15,227 nt of DNA from Myxococcales bacterium (GTDB lineage: Bacteria > Myxococcota > Polyangia > Polyangiales > Polyangiaceae). The stretch spans positions 1 to 15,227 of the forward strand of contig JAGQIY010001161.1 of the NCBI GenBank assembly GCA_020430865.1, in the 5' to 3' direction. Below the pieces are notes generated by a model. The model searched no databases and had not been told where the DNA came from. It saw nothing but the letters and a program-made list of their open reading frames with translations. Every line of letters begins with the position of its first letter. Within the stretch, counting starts at the first letter, position 1. The translations under genes were made by a program, and so were the position numbers. Positions 5,305 to 12,789 of the stretch are shown one piece after another.

Positions 5305-7728
5305 TCACTGCGGCACGGGGGGAATGACGAACAGCACGTCACGGGGTTGCCCCACCAGCAGCTCATCCGTCTGCCCCGTGTTCTTGGCCTGCACCTGCAG
5401 ACGCGCGCTGGCGACCTGAACCTGCGAGGTCTGGGCAACGCTGGTGTTCGACTTGGCCTTGATGCGGAAGCAGATCCGCGTGCCCGGCACGAGATCCTTC
5501 ACGGTGTCGAACTTGCCATCGGTGCCCGCCACCGTGCCGAAGTTGTCCGCCCAGTTGTCCTCGAGATTGACCGAAGGCAGGAACTCGCAGAACGTCCCTG
5601 GCTCTGCGGGGTCCTGAATATTACCCTGCGGATATACTTCGATAGAATCGACGAAGTCCGCGATGGTGTTGATCGCCAGGTAGGGTGGGTTGGTGTCGTT
5701 GCGTGCGCGCAATCGCACGCTCACCTGCAGGCCGCTGAGCAACGCCTTCACGCCCGCGGCGATGGTGTTGGCGACGGTGGAGCCATCCTTGTGGCTGGCG
5801 AAGATCAGACGGCAGGTGTTGAAGCCATTCACCGTCGGCCCGTCGGGCGCGACGGTGTTGGAGTAGACGTCGGTTGCGCACTGGCTGCCGCTGAAGCTGC
5901 TGGGGCGGACGTGGGAACCCGTCTGATCCACCAGGAACGCCATGTCCGGGTAGGGCCCGGCGTAGCGCTGGGTCCCGCCGTCGTTGAGCGCCACTCCAAT
6001 CACCTTCGCGCCGTGGTCTTGTAGCTCCGTGACGAGGTCGTCAGCAGTCGGCGCGCTGAACGAGTACTGGTCGTGAAGCGTGGACTCGGTGGTGCTGCAG
6101 CACCCTTCGCGGCACGCCTGAAAAGGCGACTCGGCGCAAACCACGCGACGGCCGTTGTGCGAGGCGGCGTCGCTGATCAGCACCAGGATCGGCAGCGCAT
6201 CTGCACGGAACCCGAGGGCGCCATAGCTGCCGGTGCCCGGGGTGAACGGAGCCTGATAGCCGCCACCGGGCCAGAACGTCGCCCCATTGGCGATCACCTT
6301 GTGGAGCGCAGGGATCAGCGCCTCGGGAGGATCGTTCCCGTTGTCCGTCGTCAGCGCGTCGACTGCTGCCTGCGTCTTGGTGATGTCGCTCGTCATGTAG
6401 CCGTTCGGAGTCACGCTGACGGGCAGGTTCGTGGACGCTCCATAGGGCTCCACGGGGAAATCCTGTGCTGCGGCCACACCGAACTGAGCTTCGGGGACAT
6501 CCGCCTTGATCGTCGTGATCAAGCTGTTGAGGTTGCTGCGGATGTTGTTGATCGCCGGTCCCATGCTGCCGGTCGCGTCGACCACGAACGCGATGTCGCC
6601 CTTGTTCAGGTTCGTCTTGAGCACGACGTCTTGCTGCTTGGGGATCGGTGACTCCTGATAGGGCATCACGAAGTAATAGCGACCGAGGGACTGGGGTGTC
6701 TCCGCCGAGCGGGTCGGATCGCTACCGAGGGTGTCCTCGATCAGGTCGTTGGCTCCATCACCGTCGGTGTCCGCCTTGATGCGATCGGTCTCGCCCTGAT
6801 TGACCGTGCAGTCGCCGTTCTTGTCCTCCACGGAGTCGACCAAGCCATCGTTGTCCGAGTCACGGTCGTACGGGTCCGCGTTGGCGTCGGCGTCGGTGTT
6901 GACGGCGTCCTGATCCAGCTGGTGACCGAAGCCCGCTTCGCAGGCGTCAGGAACCAGATCGCCATCGGAGTCCAGGTCGCGAAAGTCCGGCTTTCCGTCG
7001 CCATCGGTGTCGTCGGTGCCTTCGAAATCGTCTCGGATGCCGTCGTCGTCGGAGTCGGGGTCGTTGTGGTCGTAGGCACCATCCAAGTCCGTGTCCACGG
7101 GCGGCTTGCCCCCGAGCTCATCGACATCCTTGACGTAGTCCCCGTCGTTGTCGTCGTCGTAGGCGTCGGGAAGTCCGTCACCGTCGACATCACCAGGGGG
7201 CTTGTTCGGGTCGTAGGCGGAACCGTCCGCATAGAACTCGTCCGCGTCGGGGATACCGTTGTCGTCGCTGTCGAGATCGATGAAGTTCGGCTTGCCATCC
7301 CCGTCCGAGTCAGGAGCATCACAGCCCAGCGGATCCCCCTCGAAGAGATCGGGGATGCCGTCGTCGTCGCTATCCGTGTCGAGGTAGTCGGGAGTACCGT
7401 CGCCGTCCGAGTCGCGGTTGGTGTCCCGCCCCTCGAACTCATCCAGGATGTTGTCGCCGTCCGCGTCGGGACTGCAGGCGGTCACGCCCCCGGTGCCGGC
7501 GCTGCCCGAGCTACCCGCGGCGCCGCCAGTGGCGCCACCCGCGCCACCCACGCCACCCACGCTGCCACCAACCCCAGCCGTGCCGCCGTTTCCAGCACCA
7601 GCCGCTCCAGCAGCGCTACCCCCGGAACCACCCGAGGCGGCGCTGGAATCGTCAGCGCCGCTCCCACACGCGGTGGCAGCAGCACCCAGAGCGACCAAGA
7701 CCCAAACCGAAGCGAAGCGCGCGTTCAT
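5305..7728 (-). CDS. Large lipoprotein with thrombospondin type 3 repeats and a VWA domain
   Basis: This 807-residue surface or periplasmic lipoprotein probably binds calcium and a partner protein. Residues 1-21 are a lipoprotein signal ending in ATAC (Cys21). Residues 22-83 are a flexible Gly/Ala/Ser linker. Residues about 85-338 hold a dozen or so Asp-rich thrombospondin type 3 calcium motifs (DSDGDG, DSDDDGIPD and variants). A von Willebrand A domain starts at about 377 with FVVDATGSMG; Asp384, Thr386 and Ser388 fit the metal-binding MIDAS motif, and LISDAASH with Asp520 follows. A cysteine-rich insert lies at 531-544 (Cys531, 539, 543, 544). After the domain (to ~670) comes a beta-rich C-terminal region. 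The layout recalls Myxococcus gliding-motility lipoprotein CglD, but I cannot claim orthology. The frame includes a TTG at 7731, but the ATG at 7728 has GGAGG at the right distance. Confidence 0.88.
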   Translation of the reverse strand: MNARFASVWVLVALGAAATACGSGADDSSAASGGSGGSAAGAAGAGNGGTAGVGGSVGGVGGAGGATGGAAGSSGSAGTGGVTACSPDADGDNILDEFEGRDTNRDSDGDGTPDYLDTDSDDDGIPDLFEGDPLGCDAPDSDGDGKPNFIDLDSDDNGIPDADEFYADGSAYDPNKPPGDVDGDGLPDAYDDDNDGDYVKDVDELGGKPPVDTDLDGAYDHNDPDSDDDGIRDDFEGTDDTDGDGKPDFRDLDSDGDLVPDACEAGFGHQLDQDAVNTDADANADPYDRDSDNDGLVDSVEDKNGDCTVNQGETDRIKADTDGDGANDLIEDTLGSDPTRSAETPQSLGRYYFVMPYQESPIPKQQDVVLKTNLNKGDIAFVVDATGSMGPAINNIRSNLNSLITTIKADVPEAQFGVAAAQDFPVEPYGASTNLPVSVTPNGYMTSDITKTQAAVDALTTDNGNDPPEALIPALHKVIANGATFWPGGGYQAPFTPGTGSYGALGFRADALPILVLISDAASHNGRRVVCAESPFQACREGCCSTTESTLHDQYSFSAPTADDLVTELQDHGAKVIGVALNDGGTQRYAGPYPDMAFLVDQTGSHVRPSSFSGSQCATDVYSNTVAPDGPTVNGFNTCRLIFASHKDGSTVANTIAAGVKALLSGLQVSVRLRARNDTNPPYLAINTIADFVDSIEVYPQGNIQDPAEPGTFCEFLPSVNLEDNWADNFGTVAGTDGKFDTVKDLVPGTRICFRIKAKSNTSVAQTSQVQVASARLQVQAKNTGQTDELLVGQPRDVLFVIPPVPQ
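6715..7476 (-). repeat. Thrombospondin type 3 calcium-repeat region
   Basis: Protein-coding repeats, read on the minus strand, encoding residues about 85-338 of the VWA lipoprotein. Asp makes up roughly a quarter of the residues. The units are diverged from one another at the DNA level, so this looks like an old array rather than a recent duplication. Confidence 0.8.
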
Positions 7729-7732
7729 CAAG

Positions 7733-7737
7733 CCTCC
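7733..7737 (-). promoter_or_regulatory. Ribosome binding site that fixes the VWA lipoprotein start
   Basis: GGAGG on the minus strand, four bases before ATG at 7728-7726. The alternative TTG at 7731-7729 would leave only one base of spacing, so the ATG is preferred. Confidence 0.75.
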
Positions 7738-7876
7738 ACAGTCGCGCTCGGCGCCGAGGCCAACTCGCCCGCGCTCGAGCCGACGCGACCACCATCATCG
7801 TCCGAGACACCGCGCCCAGCTCGAGCGCAGCGCTCCATTGCTCTCTTCACAAACCGCGGAAATCGCCCCCGCGTGA

Positions 7877-7905
7877 TCGATAAAGTAACCGATTTGCTGG
7901 CCCAA
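7877..7905 (-). promoter_or_regulatory. Possible promoter of the VWA lipoprotein gene
   Basis: On the minus strand TTGGGC (7905-7900) and TATCGA (7882-7877) are separated by 17 bp, in the most AT-rich part of the 296-bp divergent gap 7729-8024. The leader would be about 140 nt. The -10 matches the consensus at only three positions. I see nothing else recognisable in this gap apart from the -10-like bases near 8006-8016 before the next plus-strand gene. Confidence 0.25.
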
Positions 7906-8024
7906 CTCTGCAGTTCACTCGAAAGATTGTGCTCGCTCCTCCTCCCATTGCCCTACCTCCCCTCACGTCGTAGGCGCTTTCTGACTGCGCGGTGCGTCGC
8001 CCGTGACTAGTGTAGTGCGCTCCG

Positions 8025-8681
8025 ATGCAGCCCCTCGCCCCCTCCCCGCGCGCTTTCGATCGCCTGATCGCGCGCCGCATCGGAAGGCTGGGATGGGCGC
8101 GTTTCGCGACCTTCTCGAGCGCGCTGGTGAGTGTCACGACCCTGGTGATGATGGTGGTCGTGCGCAGCGGATCCCGAGGGGATCTGGATAGCATTGCGGT
8201 GCGAGCGCTGGGCTGGGCTTCCTGGCTGATCGTGGTTCCGTCGACGCTCGCCGCCATCAGCTGTCTCTCGCGCCTGCGCGGAGACGCCCGGCTGCCCCGG
8301 ACGTTGGCTTCCCTGGGGGTGCGCAACACGCGTCTCGAGCTGGCGGCTCTACTCGGGGGCGTGCGCTTCGTGTTTTCCCGCTTGGCAATCCCGGGGTTCC
8401 TTGCGCTGTTCTGCGCCCTGCTCCTGAGTCGCAGTGTCGGTGAGCTACCGAGCCGCGCGCTACAACTCCTGGCAGGCTCGGTCTACATCGTCGGGCTCGC
8501 GATGGCTGCGGGACTCGCCAGCGCAGGCGCGTCTCGCCTGGGCGAGCGCAAGGGACGCTGGCTGCTCTTGCTGCTGGTGCTCGGACCGATGTTCCTGTCG
8601 GAGCGCTGGTTTCGCTTGGTCGACGTGCCGCGCGCCCTCGACGCGATGCTGGACGGGATCCTTAGGCTGGGGGGCGCCTGA
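8025..8681 (+). CDS. Integral membrane protein of an ABC-exporter-like operon
   Basis: This 218-residue protein has no family I can name with confidence. It shows about five hydrophobic segments, near residues 26-47, 62-82, 108-133, 147-170 and 176-192, joined by Arg-rich loops (ARRIGRLGWARF, SCLSRLRGDARL, SRLGERKGRW), as in a polytopic inner-membrane protein. Size and placement fit a reduced ABC-2-type permease half. Its stop TGA (8679-8681) shares one base with the ATG of the ATPase-like gene, so the two are translationally coupled. The ATG at 8025 lacks a ribosome binding site. The bases ACTAGT (8006-8011) and TGTAGT (8011-8016) just upstream could be a -10 for an almost leaderless message. 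Confidence 0.7.
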   Translation: MQPLAPSPRAFDRLIARRIGRLGWARFATFSSALVSVTTLVMMVVVRSGSRGDLDSIAVRALGWASWLIVVPSTLAAISCLSRLRGDARLPRTLASLGVRNTRLELAALLGGVRFVFSRLAIPGFLALFCALLLSRSVGELPSRALQLLAGSVYIVGLAMAAGLASAGASRLGERKGRWLLLLLVLGPMFLSERWFRLVDVPRALDAMLDGILRLGGA

Positions 8682-9595
8682 TGCTGAGCCTCCGCGCGCT
8701 CTGGTCCGGGATGCTCAGGGGAGTCACCGCGGATTTTCCACCAGGCTATCATGTAGTGATCGGTCGCCCCGAGGACGGCCTGCTCGACCTCGTGGAGTGC
8801 CTGGCAGGTCTGCGCAAGACGAAACCCGGCAGCGTGGCCATGAGCGGAGTCGATCCTTATCGCTCGGCGGAGCTTCGCAGCAAGATCGGCTGCCTGCTTC
8901 CTCTCGAGCCCGAGCTTCCGCGAGGCAATATCCAGCGCCTGGTGTCCCAGCGTCTCCCGCGACACAGCGAACAGGCAGCGAGCGAGCTGCTCTCGACCTG
9001 TCACCTGCTCGAGCGCCGGGCCGAGAGCCTGAGCCCCGAGGAGCGACGTAGCCTCGCCTTCCTGGTTGCGACCAGCGTGTCGAGGTCGCTGGTGGTGGTC
9101 TACGAACCGTTCACGGCCCTCCCGGGCCTGCACACCCAGGCGGTGCTCACACGGCTCAGTCAGCAAGCAGAGCGCGGCGCTTGCGTGCTCGTGCTGACCA
9201 GCAATCCAGCTCACGCTCAGTACCTCGATGGTCACAGCTGGTTGCTGGATCGGGGGAGACTGCTGGAGCTGGAGCTGGATGCTCCCGGACGTCCCCCGGC
9301 GCAACTGCTCTTCGAGTGCGTGGAGAGTCGGCGGCTGGCGAGCGCGCTGCTCGAGGTGGGTGGCCTGGGGGTGAGCTACGATGCCGAGCGGCCGGGGCAG
9401 GTGTTGGTGACGGGAGCCGAGGAGCGCAGCAGCCTGGCTGCGATGCACGCGGCGCTGGAGCTCGGCCTGGACATCACCCGCATCACGACTCTCACCCCCA
9501 CCGTGGATCAGCTGAGGGCGCGAGCAGCGGGAGCGGCGCAGGCTGCGTTTCACCAGGCTCGCACGCGCGACGAGTCGCCGGGGGAGCTGACATGA
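8681..9595 (+). CDS. Degenerate ABC-2-type transporter ATPase (probable pseudo-ATPase)
   Basis: This 304-residue protein is laid out like an ABC-2 exporter ATPase, but its key nucleotide motifs are changed. Walker A at 28-35 reads GRPEDGLL, in place of GxxxxGK(S/T): both lysine and Ser/Thr are gone. At the Q-loop (IGCLLPLEP, 69-77) leucine stands where Gln is expected. The signature at 117-121 is LSPEE instead of LSGGQ. Walker B at 137-143 is LVVVYEP: Tyr141 replaces the Asp, while Glu142 remains. At the H-switch (VLTSNP, 171-176) Ser174 replaces His. The C-terminal 80-100 residues still resemble the accessory domain of ABC-2 ATPases, ending in TPTVDQLRA where the family has PSLEDVF. The reading frame is intact and coupled to membrane proteins on both sides, so it appears to be kept by selection. 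It probably serves as a structural or nucleotide-independent subunit. Confidence 0.75.
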   Translation: MLSLRALWSGMLRGVTADFPPGYHVVIGRPEDGLLDLVECLAGLRKTKPGSVAMSGVDPYRSAELRSKIGCLLPLEPELPRGNIQRLVSQRLPRHSEQAASELLSTCHLLERRAESLSPEERRSLAFLVATSVSRSLVVVYEPFTALPGLHTQAVLTRLSQQAERGACVLVLTSNPAHAQYLDGHSWLLDRGRLLELELDAPGRPPAQLLFECVESRRLASALLEVGGLGVSYDAERPGQVLVTGAEERSSLAAMHAALELGLDITRITTLTPTVDQLRARAAGAAQAAFHQARTRDESPGELT

Positions 9596-10257
9596 GCGGC
9601 TTCTCCATCGGCCTTTCCCTTGCCAGAACCCGGCTCTCCAGCTGGGGCTCGCTCGGAGTGCTCACCCTCGGACTGGTGGTGAGCGGCTTCGGTTCGCTGC
9701 TGTTTCGCCAGCAGAGCGACGGGCTGCAGCTCAGCCTGCTCGGTCTCGCGTTTGGCCTGGTGATGCCCTTCGGGGCGCTCTCCCTCAGTCGACGCGCCTT
9801 CGCCTCGGGTTCCCTGCTCGAGAGCGTCGCCGAGCCCGCCCGCTGGGGCGCTGACCGACGCGCGACGGTGCTCGGCCTGTGGCTTGGTTTGGCAATCGTC
9901 CTCGGGCTGTGGTTCGGGGTTCTCGCGCTGGAGACCGTGCTCCTCGCCGGAGGCAACGGACTCGACGGCGCGCTCTCCGGAGGGATCGGCGTCCAAGCGG
10001 GTCTGGCCTACGCCTGCTACCTCACGGCTGCTTCTGGCTTGGGCAGGCATGGCCACGCCCGAGTCTGGTTCGTGGGCGCGGACTGGCTCCTCGGCGCGAC
10101 CACCGGGGCGCTCGCGTTGCCATTTCCACGCGCTCATGTCGCCAACCTGCTCGGTGCAACCCCGCCCGCCAACCTGCCTCAGCTGGCGAGTGGCCTGCTT
10201 CTCGCATCACTCAGCCTGTTGTGTCTGCTGATCTCGCGCTGGCGCCTGCCACGCTGA
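9592..10257 (+). CDS. Integral membrane protein, third gene of the exporter-like operon
   Basis: This 221-residue protein has about six hydrophobic segments, near residues 18-36, 45-64, 92-116, 124-146, 155-172 and 193-215, and is very rich in Leu, Gly and Ala. A loop at about 66-90 (SRRAFASGSLLESVAEPARWGADRR) is the most polar part and resembles the cytoplasmic coupling loop expected of an ABC-2 permease. No family is recognised from sequence alone. The ATG at 9592 overlaps the upstream stop by four bases (ATGA) and has GGAG five bases before it, so translation is coupled to the pseudo-ATPase gene. With the 8025-8681 protein it could form an asymmetric membrane pair around the pseudo-ATPase. 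Confidence 0.7.
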   Translation: MSGFSIGLSLARTRLSSWGSLGVLTLGLVVSGFGSLLFRQQSDGLQLSLLGLAFGLVMPFGALSLSRRAFASGSLLESVAEPARWGADRRATVLGLWLGLAIVLGLWFGVLALETVLLAGGNGLDGALSGGIGVQAGLAYACYLTAASGLGRHGHARVWFVGADWLLGATTGALALPFPRAHVANLLGATPPANLPQLASGLLLASLSLLCLLISRWRLPR

Positions 10258-10305
10258 GAGGTCGCAAGGAAAGCGCACCGAGTCGGTAGCGCAAGGGGCG
10301 GCTTG

Positions 10306-10311
10306 TACTAG
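10306..10311 (+). promoter_or_regulatory. Possible -10 element for a near-leaderless start
   Basis: TACTAG lies exactly 10 bp before the GTG at 10322, so a transcript would begin about at the start codon. No ribosome binding site precedes that GTG. No -35 sequence is evident. Confidence 0.3.
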
Positions 10312-10321
10312 TCTCCGGCTC

Positions 10322-11026
10322 GTGCGGTCCGTGGTGTTTCGCTTCGAGTCGCTAACTCAGCTGGCGAGCCAGCTGGAGCTGAGCGGCGATGATCAGGATC
10401 TCGATCTGCCCACCGGCGAGCGCTTTCGTGAAGGCGAGTGGGTGCTCGCTCACTTCTGCGTTGGTGAGGAGTCCACGTCCGTCGCTGCCTGCGTCGCCGA
10501 TCGAGGCGCCGGCGTGCGCCTCGCGTTCGAAGAGCGCGACTGGGAGCACCTCCTGGACTTCACGCAGGAGGAGGACAGCCGCGCGAGTCTGCCACCACCC
10601 AGCGTACCCGCGAACCGGATTTCCTATGTGGAAAATGTTCCACCGAACACGCGAGTGCTCCTGGTCGACGACGATCGGGATCTTCAGCGCGTCGTCGGCG
10701 CCCTGCTCAGCCACGCGGGATACGAGACGCAGGTCGCGTCCAGCGCGGAGCAAGCGCTCGACGTCTTGCGCACGGAGCGCTTCGACTTGATGGTGCTCGA
10801 CTGGAACCTGCCTGGCATGACCGGCCTCCAGCTGTGCGCGAGGCTACGTCAGATCGGGACCCGGCTGCCGATCCTGTTCCTCACGGCACACTCCGCCAGC
10901 GAAGACATCGTGGCCGCTTTCGACGCCGGCGCTGACGACTTCGTTCCGAAACCCTTCCGGGCACCCGAGCTCGCTGCTCGAGTCATGGGCCTGCTGCGCC
11001 GTTCGCAGCTCCCGACGCTGCTATAG
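10322..11026 (+). CDS. Orphan response regulator with PilZ-like N-terminal domain
   Basis: This 234-residue protein is a phosphorylation-controlled regulator without a DNA-binding output. Residues 1-80 are a small beta-rich domain (LPTGERFREGEWVLAHFCVG, then ADRGAGVRLAFE) that resembles PilZ-type modules common in myxobacterial regulators. It lacks the RxxxR and DxSxxG residues that bind cyclic-di-GMP, so ligand binding is doubtful. Residues about 110-228 are a complete receiver domain: acidic pair in VDDD (115-118), phospho-acceptor Asp160 in VLDWNLPGMTG, Thr188 in FLTAH and Lys210 in VPKPF. No histidine kinase is nearby, so its partner is elsewhere. GTG at 10322 is the likely start, with later GTG codons at 10331 and 10334 possible. 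It lies 64 bp after the exporter-like operon, perhaps with its own promoter. Confidence 0.85.
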   Translation: MRSVVFRFESLTQLASQLELSGDDQDLDLPTGERFREGEWVLAHFCVGEESTSVAACVADRGAGVRLAFEERDWEHLLDFTQEEDSRASLPPPSVPANRISYVENVPPNTRVLLVDDDRDLQRVVGALLSHAGYETQVASSAEQALDVLRTERFDLMVLDWNLPGMTGLQLCARLRQIGTRLPILFLTAHSASEDIVAAFDAGADDFVPKPFRAPELAARVMGLLRRSQLPTLL

Positions 11027-11032
11027 CCCCGG

Positions 11033-11050
11033 CGCGAGACGCTGCTCGCG
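11033..11050. terminator. Possible hairpin between converging genes
   Basis: CGCGAG (11033-11038) and CTCGCG (11045-11050) form a perfect 6-bp stem with a 6-nt loop in the 57-bp gap between the regulator and the LolC/E-type gene. No T-tract follows on either strand, so any terminator role is weakly supported. Confidence 0.25.
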
Positions 11051-11083
11051 GGCGCTCCGCGCCGACTCGCCCGGGGGCAGCGA

Positions 11084-12727
11084 TCATTGCTCCCTGAACG
11101 CCTCCGCCGGACGCAAGCGAGCCGCATGAACGGCGGGCCACAGGCTTCCGATCAGGCACACCGCAACGGAGAAGAACCCTGCCGCGAGGAACCAAACAGG
11201 ATCCACCTGCACCGGTAGGTAGGAGATGAAGTAGACCTTTGGGTCCAGCGGGAATGGATCCACCGTGAGGTAGTAGCAGACGGCGTAGCCGAGCCCGAGT
11301 CCCGAGCCGGCCCCGAGCACGCCGATGATCCCGCCCTGGTAGAGGAAGGCTCGAACCAGCGCCCAGTCCGTGGCGCCCATCGCCTTCATCACGGCGATCT
11401 CCTTCTTCTTGTCGAGCACGACCATGATCAGCGTCGCCAGCACGGTGAAGGCAGCAACCAAGATCATCAACGCCAGCACCAGGCTGATGGTGATCTGCTG
11501 GATCTGAAGCGCCGTGAACAGGCCGTGGTTCAGCTCCTTCCAGTCCATCGTGTGATAGATGGAACTCTTGAGCTTCTCGTCCACCAGCGCCTTCACGTGC
11601 TGTGAGTCGTCGATGTGATCGATCTTCATTTCCACGCCGGTGACGCTGTCGCCGTTGCTGTGGAAGGCCTGCGCTTCGTAGAGATCGGTGTAGACCAGCT
11701 TCGAGTCGTACTGGTCGAAGCCAGCGTCGAAGATCGCTATCACACGGAAACGCTTTGCGACCGGCGGTCGGAAACCTCCCGAGCCGAACGAGAAGCCCAC
11801 CGTTGGTGAGGTGACCTGCAGGCACGAGCCGATACCCGCGCCCAGGTACTCCCCGAGGCTCTTGCCGATGATGATGCCGGGCAGCTTCTTCACCAACTCC
11901 GCGCTCTTGCAGGGGTCCTCGTCCAGTTCCTCGGGGATGAAATCCGGGTCGGGCAGCACGCTCTCGTAGCCCCCCTCCGGGACGATCGAACCCTGGGGCG
12001 CATCCTCCGGGAGCGCATCCGAGTTCGGGGGGGGAGACGCGCCAGGTGCCCCTGGGGTCTCACCGCGCTCCCGCGCAGCACTCTGCTCAGCCTCCGGTTC
12101 ACCAGGCGCAGCGTCGGGCTGCTCGTCGGAGGCATCGGCGTCCTGCGTGTCGTCCAGCAGATCCTTGGCAGAGACGCCGCCATCCCTCACCGAGTCTTCC
12201 AGATCGACGATGTAGTTCGGGTTACCCTTGGTGCCTCCAGGAGCATCCAAGGGAGACTCGCGGATGCGCATTCGACGACTGGACTCCGGCGGCTTTGCCC
12301 CGACGGCTCGTAGACCTTCCGTGCTGCCCTCGACGATGTGCTTCGGCAGATCGAGCACGTCACCGAACAGCTTCGGATCGACGCCCTTGAGCAGCACGCC
12401 GGTCGCGGTCTTGTCCTTGTGACTGACCATCATCGGGTTGATGACGAACGGGGCGACGCCGATCACTCCCGGGACGTCCTTCATGTCCTGCATGACGCTG
12501 CGGTACTCGCGGAAGTCGCTCGAGTATTTCAGCACCAGCACATGAGCGTTGACGCCGAGCACCTTCTCACGGAACTCCGAACGGAATCCGCCGGTCACGC
12601 TGACCACGATGGACAGACACGCCGTGCCCAGCGCCACGCCGAGAATCGCGAGCGAGGTGCCCAACGACACGAAGGCGCGCTTCTTGGAGCCCATGTAGCG
12701 CAGGGCGATCTGGAGGGGGAATCCCAT
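11084..12727 (-). CDS. LolC/E-family ABC transporter permease with large acidic insertion
   Basis: This 547-residue protein belongs to the LolC/LolE (MacB-like) permease family, whose members release lipoproteins from the inner membrane toward the outer membrane with the LolD ATPase. Four membrane helices are seen near 18-43, 412-437, 460-487 and 510-532, with a large periplasmic domain between the first two. The hallmark cytoplasmic loop DKKKEIAVMKAMGATDWALVR (439-459) matches the family, as does the end PAVHAARLRPAEAF. Typical members have about 400 residues. The excess is an acidic, Pro/Ala-rich stretch at about 135-280 inside the periplasmic domain (RESPLDAPGG, DDTQDADASDEQPDA, ELDEDP), probably disordered. 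No lolD lies next to it, unlike the usual lolC-lolD order. The ATG at 12727 starts cleanly at the N-terminal helix and a good promoter lies upstream. LolC, LolE or another MacB-like role cannot be separated here. Confidence 0.85.
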   Translation of the reverse strand: MGFPLQIALRYMGSKKRAFVSLGTSLAILGVALGTACLSIVVSVTGGFRSEFREKVLGVNAHVLVLKYSSDFREYRSVMQDMKDVPGVIGVAPFVINPMMVSHKDKTATGVLLKGVDPKLFGDVLDLPKHIVEGSTEGLRAVGAKPPESSRRMRIRESPLDAPGGTKGNPNYIVDLEDSVRDGGVSAKDLLDDTQDADASDEQPDAAPGEPEAEQSAARERGETPGAPGASPPPNSDALPEDAPQGSIVPEGGYESVLPDPDFIPEELDEDPCKSAELVKKLPGIIIGKSLGEYLGAGIGSCLQVTSPTVGFSFGSGGFRPPVAKRFRVIAIFDAGFDQYDSKLVYTDLYEAQAFHSNGDSVTGVEMKIDHIDDSQHVKALVDEKLKSSIYHTMDWKELNHGLFTALQIQQITISLVLALMILVAAFTVLATLIMVVLDKKKEIAVMKAMGATDWALVRAFLYQGGIIGVLGAGSGLGLGYAVCYYLTVDPFPLDPKVYFISYLPVQVDPVWFLAAGFFSVAVCLIGSLWPAVHAARLRPAEAFREQ

Positions 12728-12761
12728 GCTGTCTCTCGGGCCACCGGCTGGACCCGCCGGT

Positions 12762-12789
12762 CTTATAGCTGAGGCGCGGATCGGCTCAA
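12762..12789 (-). promoter_or_regulatory. Sigma-70-like promoter of the LolC/E-type gene
   Basis: On the minus strand TTGAGC (12789-12784) and TATAAG (12767-12762) are separated by 16 bp, giving a leader of about 28 nt before the ATG at 12727. This is the best-matching promoter in the window, as expected for a housekeeping gene. Confidence 0.55.

Noticed and set aside
7898..7912. A sigma-54-like sequence (TGGCCCAACTCTGCA)
   Set aside because: The distance between GG and GC is 9 bp instead of the strict 10, which sigma-54 promoters do not tolerate.
6922..8010. A plus-strand Val-rich frame of 362 codons opposite the VWA gene
   Set aside because: It is antisense to the Asp-rich calcium repeats (GAC becomes GTC). 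It lacks a domain and a ribosome binding site.
8483..9553. A minus-strand frame of 356 codons opposite the pseudo-ATPase
   Set aside because: Gln/His/Arg-rich with no domain; the plus-strand frame has recognisable ABC layout and coupled neighbours.
8681..9595. Calling the ATPase-like gene a pseudogene
   Set aside because: There is no frameshift or internal stop, coupling to both neighbours is exact, and the changes fall on catalytic residues while the framework is kept, which fits a pseudoenzyme better than decay.
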